This document shows positions 23,501 to 35,693 of a stretch of DNA of 64,000 nt, in pieces (positions within the stretch are counted from its first letter, which is position 1; each line of letters begins with the position of its first letter). Below the pieces are notes generated by a model. That model made no database searches. It saw only the letters and a program-made list of their open reading frames with translations, and had not been told where the DNA came from. Position numbers and translations under genes: made by a program. The DNA lies in contig CM039464.1 of assembly GCA_022414725.1 (NCBI GenBank), forward strand, positions 8,599,447 to 8,663,446. Direction: 5' to 3'. Origin of the DNA: Microglena sp. YARC. Its lineage: Eukaryota > Chlorophyta > Chlorophyceae > Chlamydomonadales > Chlamydomonadaceae.

Positions 23501-26500
23501 ACACAGCCACGCCCCCCCCCCCCCCCCCCCCCCCCCCACACACACACACGCCCCTTGCAGGTCCGTGACTTGGTGGATGACGGCATTGTACGAGCTGCTG
23601 CTGGCCAGCTCACACGCACCCTACATCACCCCCCATACACCCACACACAACCCTACCTCACCCCAATCTCACTGCCTCGCTCTGCCCCACTGCTCCTTGC
23701 AGGTCCGTGACTTGGTGGATGATGGCATTGTGTGTGCTGCTGCTGGCCAGCTCACACCCACCCTACCTCACCCCCCCCACACACACACACGGCCACACCC
23801 TACCTCACCCCACCCTCACCGCCTCACCCCGCCCCACTGCTCCTTGCAGGTCCGTGACTTGGTGGATGACGGCATTGTTCGTGCTGCTGCTGGCCAGCTC
23901 ACACGCTCCACGCCCAACAAGGCCCTGGCCCACCTCCGCTCTGACCTCCTGCCCCCCCTGACCAACGGCGCGCCAGTCACCCCTCTCACAGCCGTGACAG
24001 GCTTGCCTGTGCAGCTGGCCTACGACCACTGGAGGGATGGGGATGACAGCCCGGATCTTGAGGGGGTCAACAAAGTGGTTGCAAGGAACTTGGTTGGTTT
24101 CCTCGAGGAACCGGTAAGAATAGGGGGAGGGAAAGGAGGGGAGTTTGATGCGGGGAGGGTAAGGAGGGAAAGGAGGGGAGTTTGATGCGGGGAGGGTAAG
24201 GAGGGAAGGGAGGGTAAGGAGGGAAGGAAGGGTAAGGAGGGGAGGGAAGGGAGGGTAAGGAGGGGAGGGAGGGTAAGGAGGGAGGAGGGAGGGGAGGGAG
24301 GGGAGGGAAGGAGGGGAGTTTGATGCGGGGAGGGTAAGGAGGGAAGGGAGGGTAAGGAAGGGAGGGAGGAGAGGGAAGGGAGGGTAGTTCCCTCCCCCCA
24401 GAAAGCGAGACGGAGGCGAGTGAGGGGAGGGACGGAAGGAGATTTCCTCCCCCAGAATGGGGTCTTCACCGAGTGGTCACAAGGAACTTGGTCGGATTCC
24501 TGGATGAGCCGGTAAGGGTGGAGTGGGGGTGGGGGGGCGAGGGAGCGTGGGAAGAGGTGGGCGAGGGAGGGAAAGGTCTCGGAGGGGGAGGGCCGTTACT
24601 AATTACAAACCCGCAGGATGACCCAGATGGCCTGTGGTGGCGTGTGCTGTGACCTCTATCATTTGAATTTGAGTTTGAATTTGAATTTCTGCAAACCTGC
24701 AGGATGACCCAGATGGCCTGTGGTGGCGTGTGCTGTGACCTCAATCATTTGAATTTGAGTTTGAATTTGAATTTATGTAAACCTGCAGGATGACCCAGAT
24801 GGCCTGTGGTGGCGTGTGCTGTGACCTGTATCATTTGAATTTGAGTTTGAATTTGAATTTATGTAAACCTGCAGGATGACCCAGATGGCCTGTGGTGGCG
24901 TGTGCTGTGACCTCAATCATTTGAATTTGAATTTGAATTTAAATTTCTGTAAACCTGCAGGATGACCCAGATGGCCTGTGGTGGCGTGTACTGTGACCTG
25001 TATCATTTGAATTTGAGTTTGAATTTAAATTTCTGTAAACCTGCAGGATGACCCAGATGGCCTGTGGTGGCGTGTGCTGTGACCTGTATCATTTGAATTT
25101 GAGTTTGAATTTGAATTTCTGTAAACCTGCAGGATGACCCAGATGGCCTGTGGTGGCGTGTGCTGTGACCTGTATCATTTGAATTTGAGTTTGAATTTGA
25201 ATTTATGTAAACCTGCAGGATGACCCAGATGGCCTGTGGTGACGAGTGTTTCGACCTGTATCATTCGAATTCGATTTTGAATTTAATTCGAATGTCTTTA
25301 AACCTGCAGGATGACCCAGATGGCCTGTGGTGGCGAGTGCTGTGGCCTGATGGTGAAATCCGGGTCCACTCGACTGGTGGGGGCAGTACATTCGACCTGG
25401 CACACATGCAACTCCACCGTTACTCTGGGGCCCCCTTGCTGCGCACCCACGTCCACGCCCTCCTGGGGGGGGCAGAGGCATACTGCGTGCCTGTGGTGCG
25501 CTCACCCTTGTGGTCAAGGCCAGCTACGGACGACACGGTCCCTGGCGCTATTGGAGTGGCAGTACTGGACGCAAGCCAGACGGCGCTGCAGGTACAGTGG
25601 TCTCGGAGCCGTAGCTTTGTGGGCCACTCCCCCATGTACAGCCCTGACGGACGAGGTGTGTACATGCTTTGCCACGGTATCATGAACAGCCAGCCTGTCA
25701 CGCTCTTCACGGCCAAGGAGGGTCTGACCGTAGAAGCCGGGCCAGGGTACCTGCCGGAACCTGGAGTCGTCACCGGCTCCGGAACCATGCTGTATCCCAC
25801 CCGCCTAGCCAAGGGTGGCCGTGCCGTGGTGTGGGAAGTCCGCTGGGAGGGCGGCACTGTGGCCGAGTTCACCCTGGGCATCGACATCCCCAAGGCCCCC
25901 CTGCTCTTAATCAGCGCCAACTTCATGTCGGACCAGCAGTCAGACAGGCCCAACATCCTGAACGAGGTCACCGGCCTTCGCCAGGCTGGCGCACAGGGTG
26001 GCGTGTCCTACACCCCGGCGGCCAACATGCTGGGCAGGTCGAATTTCGGAAAGGGAGCAGCTGCCCTCATCAGCGGTGCCGCCCCCCTGGAGACCCAGCC
26101 CCTACTAGTCGGCCAGCTGGTTAAGATCAACATGTTAGCCATGCACCTCCAACCAGGCTCCCCTGGGGGACCCCTGGCTGCCTATGAGCCGGTACCTCTG
26201 TCAGCCCAGCTGAAGGCCAAGAAGGAGGGTCGAAAGCTGGAGCCCATCCAGCGAGACGACGTGGGCATGGTGGTGCGCGACCTTGGTCGTGGTGTGTACC
26301 GAGGGCTCATGGTCCGTAAGCTTGGAAGCACCGACGGCTGGTGGTATGACGAAACCATTCTGTTGCCGGCCACCCAGGTAGGCTGATTTTTGTTTTGTTT
26401 TTTAGGCTGGGTGGACAACTTGTGCTGGTTGAAGCTGATCAGCACTTAGCCTAAACCACCTAATCCACTTAAACCACCTAAACCCTAAACCACTTTTTCT

Positions 26501-29500
26501 TTTTCCATCGCACTTACTGATCATGGTCCGTAAGCTCGGCAGCATCGACGGCTGGTGGTATGACGAAACCATTCTGTTGCCGGCCACCCAGGTAGGGTGA
26601 AGCTGATCAGCACTTAGCCTAAACCACCCAACCCACTTAAACCACCTAAACCTCCTAAACCGTAAACCACTAATTTTATTTTTTTCATCGCACTTACAGA
26701 TCATGGTCCATAAGCTAGTCAGCAGCGACGGCTGGTGGGATGATGGGTGATTTTGTTTTTCAAATCTAGGGCATTTGTTTTAGTGATAATTTGGCTAAAA
26801 CGGAGTCATATCCTTATGATGAAACCATTCAGCTGCCGGCCACCCAGGTAGGGTGATGGGTGGGCAACTTGTGATGGGTGAAGCTGATCAGCACTTAGCC
26901 TAAACCACCTAACACCACCTAAACCCTTATCCACCTAAACCTGAACCACCAAACCCACCTAGCCCTAACCCGGCTGACCCACATAAGCCACCTAAACCTA
27001 AACCACTTCACCCCCAAAACACCTAAACCCAAGTGCTGACCAGCTAAGGGCTGACCAGCTTCCCCCCACCTTCCACCCAGTGCGACGTACAGAAGCAGAT
27101 CTCACACATGGGGCCCGAGTACTTAATGCCACGCCACCTGAACCACCTACACCTTAACCACCCAATCCCCAAAACACCTAAACCCAAGTGCTGACCAGCT
27201 TCCCCCCACCTTCCCACCCAGGGCGACGTACAGAAGCAGATCGCACGCATGGGGCCCGAGTACTTAATGCCACGCCACCTGCAGGGTGTTGTGGTCACGG
27301 ATGCCAACTCAGCACCTGGCATGCTTGTACAGCGTGCGTACCGCAACCGGGCTGCACTGGATGGCTCTACCAAGGCTATGATGATCGGTAAGTGCAATGA
27401 AGCAATTCAAATACTGGTAGCCTGAAATAGCCTGAAATAGCCTGAAACAACCTGCAATAGCCTGGAACAACCTGAAATAGCCTGAAATAGCCTGAAACAA
27501 CCTGAAATAGCCTGGAACATCCTGAAATAGCCTGAAATAGCCTAAAACCACCTGAAATAGCCTGGAACAACCTGAAATAGCCTGAAATAGCCTGAAACAA
27601 CCTGAAATAGCCTGGAACAACCTACAACCACAACCGGGCTGCCCTGGATAGCTCTGCCAAGGCTATGATGATCGGTAAGTGCAATGTAAAAAAGGCTGAA
27701 ATAGCCTGAAATAACCCTAAGTAGCCTGATATAAGCTGAAATAGCCTGGAACAACCTGACAATTAGCTGAAATAGCCTGGAATGACCTGCAATCGCAACC
27801 GGGCTGCACTGGGTGGCTCTGCCAAGGCTATGATGATCGGTAAGTGCAATGTAAAAAAGGCTGAAATAGCCTGGAATGACCTGCAATCGCAACCGGGCTG
27901 CTCTGGGAGGCTCTACCAAGGCTATGATGATCGGTAAGTGCAATTAAATAATAAAGTAGCCTGAAATAACGAGAACTAACCTTAACTAGCCTGAAATAGC
28001 CTGGAACAACCTGACAATTAGCTGAAATAGCCTGGAATAGCCTGGAATAGCCTACATCCGCAACTTGGCTGCCTTGGATGGCACTGCCAAGGCTATGATG
28101 ATCCGTAAGTGTAATGAAAAAAACAAATAGCCTGAAATAACCCAAAATAGCCTGAATTAGCCTGGAACAACCTACAATCACAACCGGGCTGTCCTGGATG
28201 GCTCTGACAAGGCCATGATAATCAGTATGCGTGATAATTAATCACTGTAGCACTGTGTAATGAGAATCGCAAAAATAATTAATCACTGTAGCACTGAGCG
28301 ATGATAATCACAACACAAATTACTATAGCATACACAACCATACACAACATACACAACATACACACAGGTCCCCTTGTAAGCCAGCCCAGCTCACATACGT
28401 GGAGGGTGCAGTGGCCCGATGGATCCAGCCAGACTGATCACAAACACACCATACACACCATACACAGGTCCCCTTGTAAGCCCCCCCAGCTCACACACGT
28501 GGAGGGTGCAGTGGCCCGATGGATCCAGCCAGACTTATCACAAACACACATCAGCATCAGAGTAATGATAACGCCTGGTGGGGCGTGGTGTTAAGGGAGC
28601 CCGTCAAGCTGGACAAGCTGCCATCGCGGTTGACGACGACCTGCAACGCCATCACTATCACAAACACACATCAGCATCAGATCTTACCGGTTCCAAGTCC
28701 CTTTAGCCTATTTGGCCTACCCCTGGACTGTACAAACATACACAACACAACAACCATACACAACACACAAACATACACACCATACACAGGTACCCTTGTA
28801 AGCCCCCCCAGCTCACACACGTGGAGGGTGCAGTGGCCCGATGGATCCAGCCAGACTTATCACGACAAGTTCTAAGAAAGTGTCGCAAGCGACATGGAAA
28901 ATCGCTTTAGCAGTCACCGGCAGGGAGTTTCGGAAGTAGTGGAGAAAGTAGCTACTCGTAGCCGAATAGAGCTACAAACATTGAACAACTTTTACGAAGG
29001 ATTTTGACCGCTGCGATGCTGATAACTCTAGTCATGCGCACTCCAACTATGAGCAACAATTGTGGGTGCGGAGGTGGTCGGAATCGTTCAAACACCTGGA
29101 CAGCTGTCGGACAAACGGATGGAGAGATGGAAAGATGGACAGACGGCGGAGAGAGACACGGGGGGAACTTGGGGCTTCAGCCCCGGGACCCCTGGGGGGT
29201 CCAGAGGGGGCTAATGCGAATACACATCAGCATCAATTCTTACTGGCTTTAAGTCCCTTAGAGCCTATTTGGCCTACACCTGGACTGTACATACATACAC
29301 AACATAACCATGTCCATACATACACAACATGCACAACATAACCATACACAACAAACAAAACATAACCATACACAACCCCGCATACACAACATACACAGGT
29401 ACCCTTGTACACAACATACACAACATACACAACATACACAACCCCACATACACAACATACACAACATACACAACCCCGCATACACAACCTACACAGGTAC

Positions 29501-29967
29501 CCTTGTACACAACATACACAACCCCACATACACAACATACACAACATACACAACCCCGCATACACAACATACACAGGTACCCTTGTACACAACATACACA
29601 ACCCCACATACACAACATACACAACATTCACAGGTACCCTTGTAAGCCAGCCCAGCTCACACACGTGGAGAGTGCAGTGGCCAGATGGCTCCAGCCAGAC
29701 TTATCTGACTGGCGGCAACGGACGCTTTCAGCTGTGCTTTGCCCAGACCCACTGGAGGGCTGGGGCCCCCCTAATTGCTGCTACCACCCGCCCCTCGGAC
29801 GGAAGCTCCCAGCAGAGCATTGCTGTGGTGGATGGCATGCATGCTATTGGCGGAGGCATGCCCCCTGGCACCGTGCGCTACGTGAATGACCCTCCCACCC
29901 AGGCAGCCCTTCTGCAGGGAGAGGTTGCGCAGATGGAACCAGCTGGTGTGTGTGTGTGCATGTGTGT

Positions 29968-29998
<31 letters not shown>

Positions 29999-30693
29999 GG
30001 AGTGTTGGAGGCATGCCCCTGGCACCGTGCGCTACGTGAATGACCCTCCCACCCAGGCAGCCCTTCTGCAGGGAGAGGTTGCGCAGATGGAATGGGCTGG
30101 TAGGTGTGTGTGCGTGTGTGTGTGTGTGTGTGTGGGGGGGGGGGGGGGTTGGAGGCCAGGCCCCCTGGCACGGTGCGCTACGTGAATGACCCTCCCACCC
30201 AGGCAGCCCTTCTGCAGGGAGAGGTTGCGCAGATGGAACCGGCCGGTAGGCGTGTGTGTGTGTGTGTGTTTGTGTGTGTGGGGGGGGGGGGGGAGTGTTG
30301 GAGGCAGGCCTCTGGCACCGTGCGCTACGTGAATGACCCTCCCACCCAGGCAGCCCTTCTGCAGGGAGAGGTGGCGCAGATGGAACCGGCCGGTAGGTGT
30401 GTGCGTGTGTGTTTTGTGTGTGTGTGTGGGGGGGTGGTGGTGTTGGAGGCAGGCCCCCTGGCACGGTGCGCTACATGAATGACCCTCCCACCAGGCAGCC
30501 CTTCTGCAGGGAGAGGTTGCGCAGATGGAACCGGCCGGTAGGCGTGTGTGTGTGTGTGTGGGGGGGTGGGTGGGTGGGGAGTGTTGGAGGCAGGCCCCCC
30601 TGGCACGGTGCGCTACATGAATGACCCTCCCACCCAGGCAGCCTCCTGCAGGGAGAGGTTGCGCAGATGGAACCGGCCGTTAGGTGTGGGTGC

Positions 30694-30734
<41 letters not shown>

Positions 30735-30842
30735 GGGGGGGGGGGTTGGAGGCAGGCCCCCTGCACGGTGCGCTACATGAATGACCCTCCCACCCAGAGC
30801 AGCCTTCTGCAGGAGAGGTGGCGCAGATGGAACCGGCCGTAG

Positions 30843-30883
<41 letters not shown>

Positions 30884-32724
30884 GGGGGGGGATGAGGGGT
30901 GAGTGTGAAGCTGAGCTTGCCAGGTGGGGCATTGCACTGTCACCCAAAACCCCAGGGGCTTCACGCAGAGCACGAAGCGCGGAGCCCGGAGGGTTCAGGG
31001 GGGGTCATTTCTCACTAGTTCAGTTGCGCCCATGCGTAGCCATGCGGTGATGGAGCGGCGACGCGTTGTCAAAATAAAGGTGTTGGGATTGACTGGCTGC
31101 TGTTCTTTATACCCTTGGGTTTGCGTGTTTCTAGATGGGTGCTCCTTCCTACCTCCCTTTCACACGCTCTCCTTCTGTCCTTTCCCCCCACACTTGTATC
31201 TGTATTCGCCCCTCCTCCCCTCGCTGGTGGCATGCTGTAGCTGTACCCTAAACCTTAACCCCTAAAACCCTAAATCCTAAACCCTAAACCCAAGCACCCT
31301 TTCCTACAGACATGGTAGAAAACAATTGGCTCGTGCCCGGCCGTGGGAGACTAGTGATGGGGGGGGGGGGGGGGGGGGGGCTGTGTGGTGGGAGTGCAGG
31401 ACAGATCTGTGATAAAAGTTGGATTCGGGCGGGCAAGCAACAATTCCGGGAATAATCTGCGTGCTGGAAGAAGTGACGACCTTCAAAGCGCAAAGAACGA
31501 AGGCAGCAGAACAAAGTAGGGGGGCAGTCGAGGACAGTACAAACAAAGTGCAGTACAAAACCAACAACGAGGTAAAATTTGCGAAATGGGCATTGGAAAT
31601 GATGGTTTTCAGTTCTAATACCCAATTGACAATTCGATAGGTTTGCTTAGATCAGGATAAAAACCACGACAGTGGGACGCGGCACAATAGCAAAGTGTAC
31701 TGTGGACAGAAGGGTATCGGGTATGGGTAGTCGAACGGTGTACTACGAACGGGTACTCGAACAATTAATACGGTTAATGGTTACACTATAATCACTCAAC
31801 AGAAGTCTGGGGACCTGTAAGTTGAACTAGGATCAAGTTGCGAGTAATTATATTTTAGCCGCGCTCGTGAAGCAATCATGAAATGAAAAGGAAAGGCAGG
31901 TTCCTTACGATGAGGTCTACATTTGCGCAAAAACAGATTTGAGATTGATGGCAATGTCAGTTCGAAAACCAATCGACAAGCTTGGTGACGCATCTATGAT
32001 CATCACGCGACGATTCGTTTCACGCCTCGAACGTACGGAAAAGTCTCGGAGTAACTGCTCTGCATGAAAAAAGTGACGGTGAGGACTCAAAGCTTATAGT
32101 CTAGTATAGCACTAGTCTAACAGCTTTGGATATTGCCTCTTTGACGGCGGCATGTTGCTGCTCTATCTCAAACCCTAACAACCTAAACCCTAAAAACCTA
32201 AGCCCTAAAACCCTATCCCCCTCCTTACAGACATGGTAGCCACCAGCTTTGGAGAGCGTCTCTTTGCAGGTGGCATGCGGCTGTTGTATCTTAACCCTAA
32301 AACCATAAACCCTAATCCCTCCCCCCCCTCCCTACAGACATGGTAGCCACCAGCTTTGGAGAGCGTCTCCTTGCAGGTGGCATGCGGCTGTTGTATCTTA
32401 ACCCTAAAAACATAAACCCTAATCCCTCCCCTCCCTACAGACATGGTAGCCACCAGCTTTAGAGAACTCCTTTTTGCCGGCAGCATGCTGCAGCTGTACC
32501 CGAAGCCCTAAAACCCTATATCCTGAACCGTAAAATCACCCCCCCCCCCCCCCCTCCCCTCGCACAGACATGGCAGCTCCAAGTTTTGGATAAACACCTT
32601 TTCGCTAAATCCTACCATCCACCCACTAAACCCACCCACCCACCCACCCACTCCCTGCAGACATGTTAGCCACCAGCTTTGGAGAATCGCCTTTTCGCCG
32701 GCGGGCATGCTGCAGCTGTACCCT

Positions 32725-32759
<35 letters not shown>

Positions 32760-35662
32760 CACCAGACATGTTAGCCACCAGCTTCGGAGAACGCCTTTTC
32801 GGCCGGCGGCATGCTGCAGATGTACCTAAACCCTACCCCCCCCCCCCCCCTCCCCCCCTCCCCACCAGACATGTTAGCCACCAGCTTCGGAGAACGCCTT
32901 TTCGCCGGCGGCATGCTGCAGCTGTACGAGCTATCCCACGCCGTGATTCCCGGGGAGTGGGTCACAATTTTCAGCGCCAAGCGCGGCCTCCGCGTCGAAC
33001 TTCACACCAGCAAGCGAAAGAAGCCGCCCCTCCCAGCACCATGGCCGATGGCTCCCCCGTCCCTGACAAGAGGAAGGAGCGGATGGGGATGGAGATGAAG
33101 AGGCCGTCACTCGCGCACGACGCCCCAAGGGCACTCTGATCCAGCCTGTCAAGCTGGTCTCGGTAAAGGTGAGAACAAATAAAACTCTTATTACTCTTGT
33201 CGCTGTACCGTAGCCCCCCCACCACCACCACCACCACCACCACCACCACCACAACCACACACACACGCACACGCACACACGCACACCTCCCCCCCAAGCC
33301 TCCAACCATTGCTCAAGTTCTTTCCACCATGTGTCACAATTGATGTACCTCATTTTACAATTAATGTACCTAATTTTACAATTTATGTACCTAATTTTAC
33401 AATTAATGTACCTCACTTTGCAATTGATGTACCTCATTTTACGATTAATGTACCTCATTTTTAGGCTTTGGAGGTTAGGGCTAATGTCGAACAAAATTAG
33501 CCCTATTAGGGCTTTTAGCTAAATTAGCCCTATTTGTAACAACTAATTGAGCCAAACATAGCCAAAACAACCCAGAAAAAGTGCCATGTGTGTAGGAGAG
33601 TGTTTGTTGCATCCTGCGACTTTCGTGGCCATTGTGTATGATCTGACCGTCATGAGTTCATGATGAAGTGGGCAAGTGGCTCATAGCTGCGGGAGCGAAT
33701 GGAGATTGCTGTATATATCAACACATATATATTATATCAACACATTGCATTGGAGGGAAGTAAGTACAGAATATGGCAAAAATCATGAATGGGTCTGCCT
33801 AAACTGTATGCCACAAAAACATGCCCTGCCCTCTTGGGGCGCAGAAACCTTGCTGCGCTGCTTTGCAATGCGTGGGCTACTCCTCAGTTCCACCTTCCCC
33901 ACCCCCCACCAAATCCTGCTCATCAACGTCATCATCATCATGCAGCAGCTCATTCAGAAGCCGCTTTCTTCTTGTCCTCAGGTAGTAGCCCCTTGCAGAC
34001 AGTTGCCAATCGCGAATGAGAATTACTGAGCGATGCAATGCAGAAATTAGCTAGCGATAATATCAGAGGCTTGGACCAATTTGCAGAGGACAGAGATATT
34101 CTGTACTGCCTGCCTAAGCTCTTCTCCCACTGTTCCTGCCAGACCTGCTACTCGTACCCTCACCCCTCTGTTACTGTCGCGTTTCGTTTCCTAAAGCCAC
34201 GCCGACTTGGCGTTTATCTTTCGTTCTTTCCAGCCACGACGACGTGCCACGACGACGTCTATTTTCTTTTCTCTTCACCTCTAGTTAGTGCTAAAAATCC
34301 GAGATTATTTTTAGCACTACAGATCTGCTACTTGTACCCTCATCCCTCTGTTACCGTCGCGTTCCGTTTCCAGCCACAACGGCGTGCTATTTCTCTCCTC
34401 TTCACCTCTAGCTAGCCCTAAAAATCCGGGATTTATTTTAGGGCTAATTAGCCCTACTAGGGCTATTAGCCCTAAGGAGCTAAGACCCCCCCCCTCCTAA
34501 CCCTACTCATTTTCCGATTGATGTTACTCATTTTGCAATCTATGTACCTCATTTTACAATTATGTGCCTTCTTTTTCAGGTGAAGGGTGGCGTGACTGAG
34601 GACGGCGACCACATCCCCCCCCCCCCCACCCACACCCACACACACCCACACACACACACCCACACACACACCCACACACACACATCCCTCCCCCCCCCCC
34701 CCCCCCCCCCCCCCCCACACACACACACATCCCCCCCCCACCCCACCCCACCCAAGCTTCCCCATAAATTGTTATGTACCTTATTGCAGCTTATTGCACA
34801 ATGTATGCACCTTTGTTTTCAGGTGAAGGGTGGCGTGACTGAGGACGGCGCCCGCATCCCCTCACCCCCTCCCCCCCCAGCTCCCCCCACCTTCCCCGCA
34901 CACACACACCCTACCCCACCCCACCCCTCCCAAGCTCCCCCCCATAATTAATGTACCTCATTTTACAATTTATGTACCTTATTTTCAGGTGAAGGGTGGC
35001 GTGACTGAGGACAGTGACCGCATCCCCCCCACCCCCCACCCCCCACACACGTCCCCTCCCCCTCCCCTCCCCCCCCCACCCCCCCACACACACACATCCC
35101 CACCCACCCCACCCCACCCAAGCTTCCCCCCATAATTTATGTACCTTATTGCCAGCTTATTGCAGCTTGTTGTATAATTTATTTGCCTTCTTTTTCAGGT
35201 GAAGGGTGGCGTGACTGAGGACGGCGCCCGCATCCCCTCCCATACCGTGCTCGACCCCAAGCGCGTGTACTGGGACGTGGAGTGGGACGACGGCACTACA
35301 GGGCAGTACCTGATTGGTATCAAGGAGGGAGACACCAGCCTGCAGGTGCTAGGCAGCGGCGCCTACCTGGACACCGTCCCTACCATGGCTCCTCAGCTGG
35401 CTGAGCGCGAACACTACCTGCGCTTCCTGGAGTCTGTCACCCTCCTGGATTCAGGCAAGTGGCCTTTCCCCGAGATTTACTACTCCCCCCCCCCCCCCCC
35501 CCTCCCCCCCTCACACACACACACACCACACACCACCAACACACATACACACACACACCCACACACCACACACCAAACGCACACACACACCACACACCAC
35601 CAACACACACACCACACACACACACACACGCACACACACCACACATACACACACCACACACA

Positions 35663-35693
<31 letters not shown>

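Larger units (their letters stand above)
28360..29633 (+). repeat. Echoes of exon 10 start with ACATACACA repeats (intron 9)
   Basis: Long copies at about 28368, 28467 and 28789 (GTCCCCTTGTAAGC + CAGCTCACACACGTGGAG), and very short ones (ACACAGGTACCCTTGTACAC) at 29390, 29493 and 29572. The short ones are 8-base AG...GT units. Confidence 0.85.

Noticed and set aside
24605..25309. CRISPR array (regular 92-bp repeats)
   Set aside because: Spacers are not unique, the repeat contains exon 8 coding sequence, and the genome is eukaryotic.
31284..32000. Small open frames in the ordinary-composition part of intron 10
   Set aside because: No start context, splice sites or motif; strands overlap each other. 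Could hide a decayed insertion, but nothing supports a gene.
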